Shown here piece by piece: positions 18,555-30,600 of a DNA stretch of 64,000 bases (the first letter of the stretch is position 1; every line of letters starts with the position of its first letter). A program made the position numbers and the translations under genes. This stretch comes from an uncultured Bacteroidales bacterium (lineage in GTDB: Bacteria > Bacteroidota > Bacteroidia > Bacteroidales > Paludibacteraceae). The stretch covers positions 1 through 64,000 of the forward strand of contig CADBWK010000006.1 in assembly GCA_902798385.1 (NCBI GenBank), read 5' to 3'. Under the pieces are notes generated by a model. It had not been told where the DNA came from and did no database searches. It saw nothing but the letters and a program-made list of their open reading frames with translations.

Positions 18555-19252
18555 ATCGTTATTGTTTGTTTGGTTTCTTTGACATCATGGGTGCGGAGGA
18601 TGGTAGCGCCGTGCTCGATGGCGTATAGCTGCAGGGCTTGGGTTGCGCTGAGGCAGGTTTCCGGCGTCAGTCCGAGCGGTCGCCAAAGCATCGACTTACG
18701 GCTCACGCCGACCAATATCGGTCGACCGTATTGCTTGAGTTCATCCATATGCCGCATACATTCGTAGTCTGCTTCGGTGCTGCCGATGAAGCCGAATCCC
18801 GGATCGAGGATGAGTCCCGGCAGAGCGCATAGATGCGGCATCTTTCGGGGCAGCTCCAGATCGCCACGGAGGGTCCAGATGTACGGCACGCCGAAATCGT
18901 GTACCACCTCGTACATCGCCTCGCATCCGCCGGAGATGTCGTTGATGGTCATCGGACCGAACTGCTTCAGTGCGCGACGGGCTATCTCAGGTCGGAACGT
19001 GTCGAGCGAGAGCGGTACCTCGGGAAGGGACTGACGCAGCGCGGCAAGCGCCGGTTCGAGTCGTGCCCATTCCTCCTCTTCGGATGCCGGCGTGCTACCC
19101 GGGCGGGTAGAGCATCCTCCGATATCGAGTATGTCGGCGCCATCGGCTACAGCCTGATGCGCCCACGCGATCAGCCGGTCGGTGTTATGCAAGCGTGAGG
19201 CGGCGTAAAAACTATCCGGCGTCACGTTGCCAATTGCCATAATTTGCACGTT
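18515..19252 (-). CDS. folP: Dihydropteroate synthase
   Basis: Joins p-aminobenzoate to the pterin pyrophosphate in folate synthesis; target of sulfonamides. Seen: NVTPDSFYAAS near the N-terminus, ILDIGGCSTRPGS, LSLDTFRPEIARRAL, INDISGG, LILDPGFGFIGS and ILVGVSRKSMLW. The start is uncertain: GTG at 19252 or ATG at 19240 (MAIGNVTPDSF) are both possible; the longer frame to 19312 runs into the promoter. About 245 residues, slightly short at the N-terminus compared with usual DHPS. Co-transcribed with cdaA. Confidence 0.93.
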   Translation of the reverse strand, partial: NVQIMAIGNVTPDSFYAASRLHNTDRLIAWAHQAVADGADILDIGGCSTRPGSTPASEEEEWARLEPALAALRQSLPEVPLSLDTFRPEIARRALKQFGPMTINDISGGCEAMYEVVHDFGVPYIWTLRGDLELPRKMPHLCALPGLILDPGFGFIGSTEADYECMRHMDELKQYGRPILVGVSRKSMLWRPLGLTPETCLSATQALQLYAIEHGATILRTHDVKETKQTITICNSLLLTSDSKM

Positions 19253-19281
19253 CACAGCGCGAGAATGTTTAATTTTCGGTG

Positions 19282-19312
19282 CAAAATTAGTAAAAATTTC
19301 GCAAATGTGCAA
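19282..19312 (-). promoter_or_regulatory. Bacteroidetes promoter for folP-cdaA
   Basis: Minus strand: TTG (19312-19310, extended as TTGCACATTTGC), 20 nt, TAATTTTG (19289-19282), 29 nt before the GTG at 19252. Confidence 0.7.
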
Positions 19313-19328
19313 AAAATTTTAATAAAAA

Positions 19329-19360
19329 TTTGCGTATATGCAAAAAAAGCAGTACATTTG
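19329..19360 (+). promoter_or_regulatory. Bacteroidetes promoter for gldJ
   Basis: TTTG (19329-19332, extended as TTTGCGTATATGC), 20 nt, TACATTTG (19353-19360), 67 nt before the ATG at 19428. Confidence 0.75.
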
Positions 19361-19427
19361 CAGGCTGATTTATGTATGCGTGCATAAAATAGAGTAGAAA
19401 ATCGAAAGAAACATAATATAAAAAAGT

Positions 19428-21020
19428 ATGAAAAAGTATTTTCTGATTGCATTGGTGGCCATGACGGCAGTAGCTTGTAATCAACGCGAGCTGAACACCC
19501 GTGTAAGTAACACCACCGGTTGGAATTATTTCGACCAGAGAACTACGAATTTCGAGGCAAATGAAGGTGTGGGTAATGTGAACCCGATAGGTATGGTGCC
19601 TATTCAGGGTGGTTCGTTCACGGTAGGTGAGAAGGATGAGTTCCTGACCGCTCCGCGTAACAACGAGACCCGTACGCTGACTGTGAGCTCGTTCTACATG
19701 GACAAGTATGAGGTAACGAACCTCAACTGGAATGAGTATCTGCACTGGTTGGATTTCGTTTTCGGCGCAGTAGCTCCGGAGTTGGTTGATCAGGCTCGTC
19801 CGGATCATAAGGTATGGCGTGAAGACCTGGCTTATAACGATCCGTATGAGGACAACTACTTCGAGCACCCGGCTTTCTCGTTCTACCCGATCGTAGGTGT
19901 GACCTGGGAGCAGGCTATGGCTTACTGTACTTGGCGTACCGACCGCGTAAACGAGATGGCGTTGATCAATGCCGGCGCGATTGTTATTCCTCCGTTTGCT
20001 GACCTTCAGCCGACTGATGACGAGGGTTACAAAGACGAGTGGGAGCAAGAGACAGGCTATGAGATGTACTCGTACGAAGAGGTAAGCCCGGAGGATCCGG
20101 AGCAGACCGTTACGATGTACCGTCCGAGCTACGAGTGGATCCGCGACAAGTTCGTTTTCAATACAGAGAAATATCTCATGGATGATAGTTATGTACCTGA
20201 TTATGGTCGTCGTCCGAAACTGGATAGCTACGGCGCAGAGCGCAAAGTGAACATCGCCGATGGTATCTTCGTTACGGGTTATCGTCTGCCGACCGAGGCT
20301 GAGTGGGAGTTTGCCGCTTATGCTCCGGTAGCCGGTGAAGACGGTCTGACCATTGAGGGTAAGGTTTATCCGTGGAGCGGTTATCACCCGCGTGATATGA
20401 CGAAGAAGAACCTGGGTATGATGCAGGCTAACTTCGTTCGTGGTCGTGGTGATATGATGGGTGTCAGCGGTGCGCTGAACGACCGTCGTGTGATCACCAA
20501 CCCGGTGGATGAGTTTGCTCCGAACGATTTCGGTCTGTATAACATGGCCGGCAACGTGAACGAGTGGGTAATGGATGTATATCGCGAGACGACGTATCAG
20601 GAGACGAGCGAGTACAACTCCTACCGTGGTAATATCTACAGCCGTCCGGTACTGGATGATAACGGTAAGTTCGAGATGGATTCCGTAGGTTGCATCAAGA
20701 TCACTTGGGGTAAAGAGGATGATAAGCGTGACGTCTTGGATGGTGACTTCGCCAGCCTGCTCGACACCGATTATCCGCTGGATACCGTAGGTGTAGCTAA
20801 CCTGAGCGAGATCAAGAACGACCCGACTGATATCCTGGCTCCGCGCGTAACGAAGAAGAGCCGCGTATACAAAGGTGGTTCGTGGGCAGACCGCATCTAT
20901 TGGTTGAATCCGTCTACCCGTCGTTATATGGATCAAGACAAGGCTTCGTCCAAGATCGGTTTCCGTTGCGCTATGAGTACGCTGGGTGACCAGATCCCGG
21001 GAACGCCGGTTGAGCGCTAA
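19428..21020 (+). CDS. gldJ: T9SS/gliding motility lipoprotein GldJ
   Basis: GldJ is an outer-membrane-associated lipoprotein with a formylglycine-generating-enzyme (FGE)-like fold, needed for gliding and for T9SS function in Flavobacterium. Seen: lipoprotein signal peptide ending AVAC (Cys17); TGWNYFD shortly after, as in GldJ proteins; the FGE-like core with MVPIQGGSFTVGE, SFYMDKYEVTNLNWNEYLHW, YPIVGVTWEQAMAYCTWRTD, YRLPTEAEWEFAAYAP, GLYNMAGNVNEWVMDVY and GGSWADRIYWLNPSTRR; and the C-terminal KIGFRCAMS. At 530 residues it fits GldJ better than the shorter GldK/PorK. This is the only clear T9SS machinery gene in the window; gldKLMN are not here. Confidence 0.85.
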   Translation: MKKYFLIALVAMTAVACNQRELNTRVSNTTGWNYFDQRTTNFEANEGVGNVNPIGMVPIQGGSFTVGEKDEFLTAPRNNETRTLTVSSFYMDKYEVTNLNWNEYLHWLDFVFGAVAPELVDQARPDHKVWREDLAYNDPYEDNYFEHPAFSFYPIVGVTWEQAMAYCTWRTDRVNEMALINAGAIVIPPFADLQPTDDEGYKDEWEQETGYEMYSYEEVSPEDPEQTVTMYRPSYEWIRDKFVFNTEKYLMDDSYVPDYGRRPKLDSYGAERKVNIADGIFVTGYRLPTEAEWEFAAYAPVAGEDGLTIEGKVYPWSGYHPRDMTKKNLGMMQANFVRGRGDMMGVSGALNDRRVITNPVDEFAPNDFGLYNMAGNVNEWVMDVYRETTYQETSEYNSYRGNIYSRPVLDDNGKFEMDSVGCIKITWGKEDDKRDVLDGDFASLLDTDYPLDTVGVANLSEIKNDPTDILAPRVTKKSRVYKGGSWADRIYWLNPSTRRYMDQDKASSKIGFRCAMSTLGDQIPGTPVER

Positions 21021-21028
21021 AGCGCAAA

Positions 21029-21056
21029 TTTTAGATTTTAGATTTTAGATTTAAGA
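21029..21056. repeat. Heptanucleotide tandem repeat TTTTAGA (four units)
   Basis: Three exact TTTTAGA units (21029-21049) and a fourth, TTTAAGA, fill the gap between gldJ and gcvH. No hairpin terminator is seen here, so gcvH may be read through from gldJ. Confidence 0.8.
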
Positions 21057-21075
21057 TTTTTAATTGTAGATTTAT

Positions 21076-21450
21076 ATGAATTTTCCTGGAGATATTCGCT
21101 ATACCAGCGAGCATGAATGGATTCGCGTAGAGGGCGATGAGGCATATGTAGGCATCACGGACTATGCGCAGTCAGAGTTGGGTGAGATCGTGTTCGTCGA
21201 TGTTCCGACGGAGGGCGAGACGGTAGGTCAAGGCGAGGTGTTCGGTTCGATTGAAGCCGTTAAGACCGTGAGTGACCTGAACATGCCTGTTACGGGTGAA
21301 GTGTTGGAGATCAACGGTGCGTTGGATGCGCAGCCGGAGTTGGTTAACAACGACCCGTACGGCGAGGGTTGGATCATCCGCATCAGCGTGAAGGATCCGT
21401 CTGAGCTCGACAAACTGATGGACGCAGCAGCATACGAGGCAAGCCTCTAA
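21076..21450 (+). CDS. gcvH: Glycine cleavage system H protein
   Basis: Lipoyl carrier that shuttles the aminomethyl group between the P and T proteins. Seen: [20 protein letters not shown] at the start, [11 protein letters not shown], and the lipoylation motif [10 protein letters not shown] with Lys63; then [14 protein letters not shown] and [10 protein letters not shown]. 124 residues, full length. The genes gcvT and gcvP are not adjacent. It lies 55 nt after gldJ with no promoter of the usual type in between. Confidence 0.97.
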   Translation: MNFPGDIRYTSEHEWIRVEGDEAYVGITDYAQSELGEIVFVDVPTEGETVGQGEVFGSIEAVKTVSDLNMPVTGEVLEINGALDAQPELVNNDPYGEGWIIRISVKDPSELDKLMDAAAYEASL

Positions 21451-21476
21451 CGCATACGCGCGATATATTATAAGGA

Positions 21477-21509
21477 GAGCGACCTGCACGGTCGTTCTTC
21501 TTTTTTTTA
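21477..21509 (+). terminator. Rho-independent terminator after gcvH
   Basis: GAGCGACC, short loop TGCAC, GGTCGTTC (21477-21497; one G-T pair), followed by CTTC and eight T. Confidence 0.85.
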
Positions 21510-21580
21510 TCATACTGTATATGAAAATGTTAGGTAAAATCAACAAAAGAAAGAAAAAAAACATTTTTTGTGTCAAAATG

Positions 21581-21611
21581 TTGCACAAATCATTTTTTTT
21601 TTGTATCTTTG
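21581..21611 (+). promoter_or_regulatory. Bacteroidetes promoter for the 3320-aa surface protein
   Basis: TTG (21581-21583, extended as TTGCACAAATC), 20 nt, TATCTTTG (21604-21611), 56 nt before the ATG at 21668. Confidence 0.75.
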
Positions 21612-21667
21612 CGCCCAAATTACCGTATTATGCGCGGGAAATAAGGAATTAGATTAATATATACTGT

Positions 21668-24600
21668 ATGTTTATGAAGAAGTATCTATTCTGTTTGATG
21701 ATTGCCGCAGTGGCATCTACGATGAGTCTTGAAGCCCGTACGATCGTGATCGACGAGGGTTTTGAGAATGGCATTCAAGAGGATGTATGGACGCAGGAAT
21801 TGCTGTCCGGTTCGATGCCGTGGGCTGTGGAAGATGTATCGGACGGTTTGTCTTGGCCTTCTACCGTAAAGGAAGGTTCCAAACGCGCTTATTTGCGTAA
21901 TACCACAGGGGAGACCTTGGGGTACAAGACCCGTCTGGTCAGTAAGGTGATGGATCTTCGTCCGACGAAGGTTTATCTGCCGGAGTTGACGTTCTGGTAC
22001 GCGAATCCGAAATGGGGTGCAGACCGCGATACGCTGCGTGTGCTGTACCGTCCGAATACCCGTTCGGAATGGAAAGTGCTGGCGGAGTATAGCGACGCGA
22101 CCTCGGATTGGAAGCGCGTGAAGTTCTCTTTGCCGGAGCTGAGTCAGACCTATCAGATTGCTTTCGAGGGAACGGATAACCTCGGTCGCGGTATTGTGCT
22201 GGATGACGTGAAGGTGCAGTCTGCGCCGGAGTGTACTGTTCCGTACGATCTGATGGCTACCAACAAGGGAGCGGGTAAGGTCAATGTGTCCTGGCAGGCC
22301 AGCTTTGATGCGGACAGTTTTGAGGTGATCATCAGCCGGGATACGATTGAGCCGGAATTGATCCGGGATCTCGAGGTGAACGAGCCGCAGCGTATAGCGT
22401 ACCACGGTTTTGTGCCGGGTGATGTGATGAACAAAGACCTCACGTTAGAGTCGGGTGCGTTCTATCTGGCTTATGTGCGTTCGATCTGCGAGGACGAGAA
22501 CAGCGCATGGAGCAGCGAGCAATCGAAGGATGGTCCGTTCGGTTTCCGCGTTCGCGTAGCGAAGCAGGTGCCGTTCACGGAGAAATTCAATTATGACAAG
22601 GGTGTTACGCGTGATGCCGATTGGGCATGGGGCAACAACCTCGTCGATAATGTGGTGTCTCCGTATGTGAACTCGTCGGCAAGCTCCAGTGTGCGTGCTA
22701 ACTACTCGCCGGATGCTACCTCGGCTGTCATTTTCTCGGGAGCGCTCAATTCGCCTTCTACTTTCATTCCGGCGGATCGGTATGTGTATGTAGCTACGCC
22801 GGCTTTGTCGGATACGCTGAATGAGGATTTCCACATCAGCCAGTGTCAGGTTCATTTCTGGAGCACGGTTTATACCTATACGGGTCGTCAATACGGTCGT
22901 AGTATCTTGGTCGGTGTGATGGAAGATCCGGATGATATCACGACGTTCAGAGTGGTGGATACGATCAGCGTATGGGGCAATAAGACTTTCCAGGAGAATA
23001 TCGTGGACCTGAGCAGCTATACCGGTAGCGGTACGTTCCTGGCTTTCGTGAGTGATTTCGACCGTGAGAACCTGTTCTATATCGACAATGTGACGGTAGA
23101 GTACCGCCCGCAGGTAGAGAAAGTGACGAAGATCAGCGTTAACCCGCGTGATACGTTTGCTACGATCAGCTGGGAAGGCAATGCTTCTTCGTACAACGTA
23201 TTGGTTACCAATGCAGAGGTTGATCCGTTGAGCCCCTCGGCTGAGGCTATCGTGGCACAGGCAACGGTGTCGACGAAAAGTTATGTATGCGAGGATCTGG
23301 AGGCCAATCACAGTTGGAATAATCCGTACTATGTCTATGTACAGGCAGTCGGCACGGAGTGGTCATACCGCTATCCGTTCGTAACGATCGCATCGAAGCG
23401 CGATATCCCGTATGCTTTTGATTTTGAGGCACGTACAACGACCACGTATAAGATCGGTAACCAGCAATGTGTGGCCGGAATGGGTGTGTTTGGTAATGCC
23501 GGAACGTATCCTGCAGTCAATGTAGGAACGAGTTATGGCGGATCGAACAGTCTGTTCCTGAGTAAGCGTGGCGGTACGGATGCATGGCTCACGCTTCCGA
23601 TGGTGGAGGATCTGAATGAAACGCAGGTGAAGTTCTACCTGAGCAGCGGATCCAACGATGTATCGCAAGCGCATGCTACGATCGGTATCATGTCCAATCC
23701 GATGGATATCAATACGTTCGTACCGGTTTCCAGCTTCACGCTCAACAGTACGGGTTATACCCGTTGCTACACGAACTTCGAGAACTATCAAGGTCCGGAT
23801 GGTGTGATTGCGATTGTTTGGGATGATGTGAAGAACATGACGGCCAATACGATCAACTATATCGACGAGATCACGGTGGATTCGTTGTCGGAGTGTGTAC
23901 CGCCGACGAATATCGAGTTGGAGATCTTCCCGGACTCGGTAACGGTAGGTTGGGAAGCATCGGCTTTGTCGGACGAGTGGGAGATCTTCCTTTCCCGTAC
24001 GCCGTTGAGCGAGACGCAGCGTGTTCATAAGACCCTGGAGCAGATTGCTGCGATGGGTGGTGTGGTGGTAGCTCAGAGTGTTTCTTTGGCTGACCCGCAG
24101 AACCCGCCGCGCTTCGGATTCGGTAATCTGGTTCAGCACTCGAACTACTACCTCTATGTTCGCGCTACCTGCGACTTGGAGTGGTGGTCTGAGATGGCAT
24201 TCGCTACCCCGTGTCAAGACGAGGCGTTCCCGTACAAGGAGACTTTTGAGAATTACAATGTCGGCAGTCAGTCCGTAGGATGCTGGCAGTTGGCAGACTA
24301 TATGGGCGTGGACTATCCGCGTATCTATCAGGCCGGTACGTCGAGTAACAGCAATAAGACGCTGGAGCTCTATTCGTCCGGTACAACCCACCGTTCGATA
24401 GCGATCATGCCGACGATTGACGGCAACCTGTCGAATATGTTGCTGTCCTTCGATGTACGTACATCCGCCGGTACGGCTTCGTCCACCGGTGTAGTGATCG
24501 TCGGTACGATGAGCGATATCGAGAATCAGAGCACGTTCGTGCCGTTTGATACCGTGATGGTAAGCGGAAACGCCTTCAAGAAAGCACGTTTCATTCTGTC

Positions 24601-27600
24601 TAACTACGAGTTGGATCACGATAATATCGCCATCACTTCCGGTCTGGGTGGTAACCTGATCATGAACAGCGATGTGCTCATTGACAACGTAGAGTTGAAA
24701 GATCCGTCTTGTATCGAGGCGTTTGATATCAAGCAAGTCAACCTGGCTCCTCATTCGATCGATCTCGAATGGAAAGGACAGTCCGCTAACGATATGTGGG
24801 AACTGAAGGTGCTGAGCAAAGAGGCGTCGGTAGCTTCCGTAAAGAACAACAACTATGATCATAACTACGATATCGTCAACGATACGTTGGTTCAGGGCAA
24901 AGCCTTCCATATAGAGGACTTGAATACGCAGACGACCTATTATTTCTATATCCGCACGCTTTGCGGCGATAGTGTTTGGACCTCTGTCAGAGCTCATACC
25001 ACCTGCGACTTGCTGGATCCGGCCAAGTCGAACAAAGAGACGTTTGAGTCCTATGAGATCGATGCTATACCGGGTTGTTGGACGGTAGGTACCACGGGTA
25101 CTTCGCCCTCTAACACACCGCATATCATCTCGCACGGCGGATCGAAGATATTGTATATCTACGAGACCTCTTGTACCTCATGGGCGGCAACGCCGGAGAT
25201 CAAGTGCGACTCGCTGTCCCAATTGATGGTAACGTTCTCATCCGGAGCTTCCCTTTCCAGTGAGTACTGCGTATTAGGAGTGATGACCGATCCGGAGGAT
25301 CTCAGTACGTTTGTGCCGCTGGATTCTGTAGCGGGTCAAGGTTCGTCGGCTGAGTTGATCACGAAGTCGTTTGACCTGAGCGAGTATGCATCGTTGATTC
25401 CTAAAGGCGCCAAGTATATCGCATGGCGTGGACGTATGAAAAAGAGCGATTACGTCTATCTGGATGATGTGTCGATTATCTCGATGGCTTGTCCGGTACC
25501 GAAGGCATACCTCTCGGAGTTGACGACCTCCAGCGTACGTGTCAACAGCGGTTTGATGACGGATGACCAATGGATCCTGCTGATGACCAACCATGGCTTG
25601 ACCGAGCCGCAATTGGATGGCTCTGCCGCTATTCCGGATTCGTGGATTATCCGGCGTGATACCACGGACAAGGCGAATGTCAGAGTGACCGGTTTGCAGG
25701 GGCAGACCAGGTACTACCTGCATCTGGCAGCACTCTGTGAGGACACCGTGATGTCGCAATGGAGAACGACGACGTTCGTAACGCCTTGTGAGGCGCAGAC
25801 GCCGGAGGATCTGGGTGTGATCACGTTCTCGGAGGATGAAGGCTTTGAGGTAGGTGCAGGCGGCGAGATGCCGTGCTGGATCACGGGTAACAAGACGGAT
25901 GATGTAGCAAGTACCTATATCCCGTATGTTGAGGCAACGAGCAGTATAATGCATAACGGCAAGAACTACTTGCGCATCTACGATAACGTCACGAGTTCGA
26001 CGACGGCGGTCGGTGCGTATGCGATCATGCCGGAATTGAATGTGGATTCGATCCATAAATACCAGGTGAACTTCTGGGGTCGCGCGAACAACAGTTCGTC
26101 GAATAATGCTCAGTTGATCGTCGGTGTTGTTACCGACCCGTCGGATCTGAGTACCTTCGTGCCGATCGATACGCTGAATTTCAGCAAGACCGCTTGGGAT
26201 CCGTACAGCGTAGGCTTCGAGGATTATCTGGGTGACTACATGGGTGATTTCGGTAAGAACATCATGTTCCTCTCCGATTTCGGAGCCACGAACTATGTGT
26301 ATGTCTCGGAGGTTTCTGTCGAACTCATCCCGCAATGCCGCTCGATCGGTACGTTTGAGGTAGATAGCGTCGGCGAGAGTGCTGCATTGGTTAGCTGGAA
26401 GGGTTATCAGGATACGTACCGTGTGCTGTTGGCGAACCGTGTGCTCAATGATAATGAGAAACTGCATTACCAGTATCTGCTGGATACGATCGTGGATCAC
26501 TCGGATGGCATCCTGATCTCCGGTCTGGAGGCTGCGGCGTCCTATTATGTCTATGCGCAGGGTATCTGCGATAACGGGGACAGCACGGCTATCTCCATGA
26601 CCTATGCGACGATTCGTACGACCTGTCCGACCGAGGGCGGCGCCGCACTGCCGTTCTTCGATGATTTCGAGAGCTATGAGACGGGAGAAACACAACCCGG
26701 TTGCTGGCAGCTCTTAGGATATAGCGGGCTCAAGATCGCAACGATCAGCTCGAATGGCTCGAAGGGTATCAACTTGTGGTACAACGGCTATATGGTAGTA
26801 CCAAGAGTAGCCGGAGAATTAGAGAACCTCCGACTCAGCTTTGATGCGCGTGCATACAGTACGAGCGATACTCGGAAGATGTATGTGGGCGTAATGGGCG
26901 ATGTGAATGACCTGACGACCTTCCAGCTTTTGGAGACCTTCACTTTACCTGCCGGTTCGGAGTTCACGCACTGCGTGATGGATCTGGCTAACTATGAGTT
27001 GCCGTACGACAATATCGTTATCACAGCCGGTATTGATAATGTCACCCCGACCCGGTACGATGACTGGATTGATAATGTCGGTCTGGAACTGGTAGCAACC
27101 TGTAACGCTCCGAAACTGAAATCTATCGGTGCTTCGTATAACTCCTTGGAGATCGGTATCACGCCGGCCAGCAAGACGGACAGTCGCTGGGAGTTGGTGG
27201 TAATACCGGAAGCTGTCTATATCACGATCGGTAATCTCAACCAGTATCTGGAGAATGCCGATAAGATCGTGACCGAAACCACGACGGTAGAGATCAGCGA
27301 TCTGACACCGGCTACCTCCTATTATATCTTCGCCCGCACGCTATGCGAAGGCGATGATGTGAGCGCATGGACGCGTAACCCGCTCAAGGTCAATACGCAG
27401 TACTATTATGAGGATGCTTATTCCTTCGGCTTTGAGAATGCTTCCGGCAGTCATCCGGAGTCATGGGTGCGCAGTATGTATTCCGAAAGCGATGCATACT
27501 ATATCCATCCGGCTTTGGTAACCGGTCGTGATTCCTTGGGAATGGAGTCGCAGTCCTATATGCATTATCCGCACAGCTTACAGAATATCCCGGATTCGAT

Positions 27601-30600
27601 TGGTTATTCCCGTACGGATAACGGCGCGCTGTTGCTGTTTGCCGATGGTGGATATTACGGCGAATATGTGATCTTCCCGCCAGTAGGTACAGCCCAAGCT
27701 CGTTCGTTCGAGTTCCAGGTACGTCCGGGTTATCACAACAAGAAGTCCGACCGTATCAACCATGCGACCGAAGGTCTGCTGGAGATCGGTTTGGTAGACA
27801 GAGACCGCGATTTCGGTACGTATGAGGCCTTGGCTTCTATCCGTATTGACCAACCGAGTACTACCACCAAACCGACCAGTAAGAACAACCAGCTCTTCAA
27901 GAAATATACGCTGGATCTGGATTCGGCAACCATCGCGGATAAGCAATTGGTATTCCATATGCCGAAGCAGAATGCGGATAGCGTTTATTTGTACATTGAT
28001 GACGCGAAGTTGGATGCAAAGAAAGACTTCAGCTTGGTTGCTCTCAAGAAGATTGTAGCAGACGGATCGGGTGCTTTGGTTGAATGGCAGAATATCGGTG
28101 GTCCGTGGAACCTCTATATCAAGACGCCGGACGGCGGCGAGGTACAGCAGTTCCTGAACCTGAGCGGCGTGACCTCACAGCTCGTGGAGAATCTGGAAGC
28201 GCAGACCGATTATGTAGCCTATCTGGAGAGAGCGAATGCTCCTTCGGATGCGAAGAATTACGTTACTTCCGACCACCTGGCCTTCCGCACCTTGTGTAGA
28301 GCACAGGAGCCGGATAAGAGCGGTGCGTTCGTATGGAGTTTTGACGATACATATGACTGGGAAGCCAACGATGTCTTGGCGGGCGATATCTATGACTCGC
28401 TCTATCTCAAGCAGAACTGTTTCCAAACGGGTGTCACTTATGACAAGCCGGTGAACGGTTACCAATGGCTCATCCAGCGTAAGGGTTATGAGTACTACGG
28501 TCCGATGACGGGCTACAACTCGAGCCGTCACTATGAGTCCGGTCGCAATGACAGTCCGGCTCTGCGTGTACATACGACGGAGGCGAACTTCAACTCCTAT
28601 ATCGTGCTGCCGGAACTGAGATGCAGTCTGGATACGATGATGGTTGAGTTCTACGGACGTTGCTTCGTGAACTACGATAACGCCTTCGGTACGGTAGCTA
28701 ACCGCGGTAAGATTGTGGACGCTACCTTCCTGCACAAGGCATACAGCCAGTCGATCGTTGTCGGTACACTGACCGACCCGAAAGACCTCAGTACGCTCCA
28801 CGTCATCGATACGCTGACCTATTCTTATACGGAGTTGACGGTTGATGATAATGTGAATAATGATCCGACGGGTCTCAAGTATTGGGATCAGATGCGTCTG
28901 CCGTTGGCGGGTACGCAGGGCAAGTATATTGTCCTCTTCCAGCCGGCAGCCGGTCTGTTCTATCTCGATGACCTGAGTGTGAAGCCGGTAGGCAACACGC
29001 TCTTCAAACCGGGTCATCCGCAGACCACGGATATCAATGATGTCTCGGCTACCTTGAGTTGGACGGTATGGCATCCGGAGTTGGCATCGGTAGTAGTGGT
29101 ATTGAACGGACAAGGCGAAGAGATCCGCCGTGAGACCGTCAACGGAACAGAGTATCAACTCACGCACTTACAAGCTGCTCAGATGTATAGCTGGTACGTT
29201 TACCAGACGGATGGTACGAATGAATCGCCGGCTACCAAGCCGCTGCTCTTCACCACCGACTGTATCACCAACTCGCCGGAATATACCTGCGGCTTTGAGG
29301 ATGCAGAGGGATGGAAAAATATCAAGGAAACGAACTACAAGCAAACGCTCTGCTGGACGTATAACGATGCCGCACAGGGCGAATGGAAGTCCGCAACCTA
29401 TGATCCGTACAACCAGGCGAACACCTCGGCTTATAAGTACAGCTACGAAGGACAGAACGCAGTGATGATGCGTGGTTCGTTCAGCAGCCGTCTGACCTAC
29501 CAGCCGTATATCGCATTGCCGGCTATGGACGTAGCGGCATACGACACGCTGCAGATTATGTTCTGGATGCGTCCGGCGGTTATCTCGGCGACGAACGACT
29601 CGGTAGTACAGACCTATACCGGTTCGGCTTACTCGAAGTCCATCATCGTCGGTACGATGACCGATCCGAACGATGCAGCTACCTTCGTGGCGATCGACAC
29701 CGTGACCTATGACGGTACGCTCTCCGTAGCGGACAAGGCAACGGCAGCGAACAGTTGGCTATATCAGCAGATGAAGGTGGAACTCACCGGCGCTACCGGA
29801 CCGTATATCGCTCTGATGACCTCCGCACAAGCGAAGGGTAGCAGTACGCAAGTAACGGGTGACTACCTCTGGATAGACAATATCTCGTTCGAACGTATCA
29901 ACGAGTGCAAAGAGCCGAAAGATCTGAATGTTCTCCAACTGGGTGCTACCCATGCGGTGCTGAACTGGAACGGTCCGGAATCGGCAGGCAGCTACCTGTT
30001 GCAGGTATCGACCGATCCGTTCTTTGCGACCGAGGATGCCTTCGTCTTCAACGACGTGGTAGAATCGAATACCTATCGTGTGGAGCACCTCAGTTCGCAG
30101 ACTACCTACGTATGGCGTGTTCAGTCGATATGCGACGAGCGTTGGGGCTCGAGCAGCTTCTCGCAGAAGGCTACCTTCAAGACCTCGCGTACGCCGTACT
30201 TCTACGAGCCGTTTAGCGCAACGGCCAGTGCCACCGAGTGGACGTTCAGTAAGGCGCATGCGGATAACGTAGTGGATACGACCGGTGTCATCTCGCGTGG
30301 TACGGATAACTGTAGCTTTGCCCGCACGACTGTCAGCTACGGTCTCGAGGGATCGCATTACGCTGCCCCGGGTTACTATAATGACTACCACTGGATGATC
30401 ACGCCGAACTTCTACCTGCCGGAGAACGACAGCGTTCATTTCTCGATGGATATAGCGCTCACGGCATGTAACTCGGCGCACTTGATGACCGGCAATGCCG
30501 TAACGGATAATGATATGAAGGATGATTACTACTTCATGATCATCATCTCGGACGATGGCGGACAGACCTGGAAGAGCAAGAATATCCTCGGTAAGTGGCA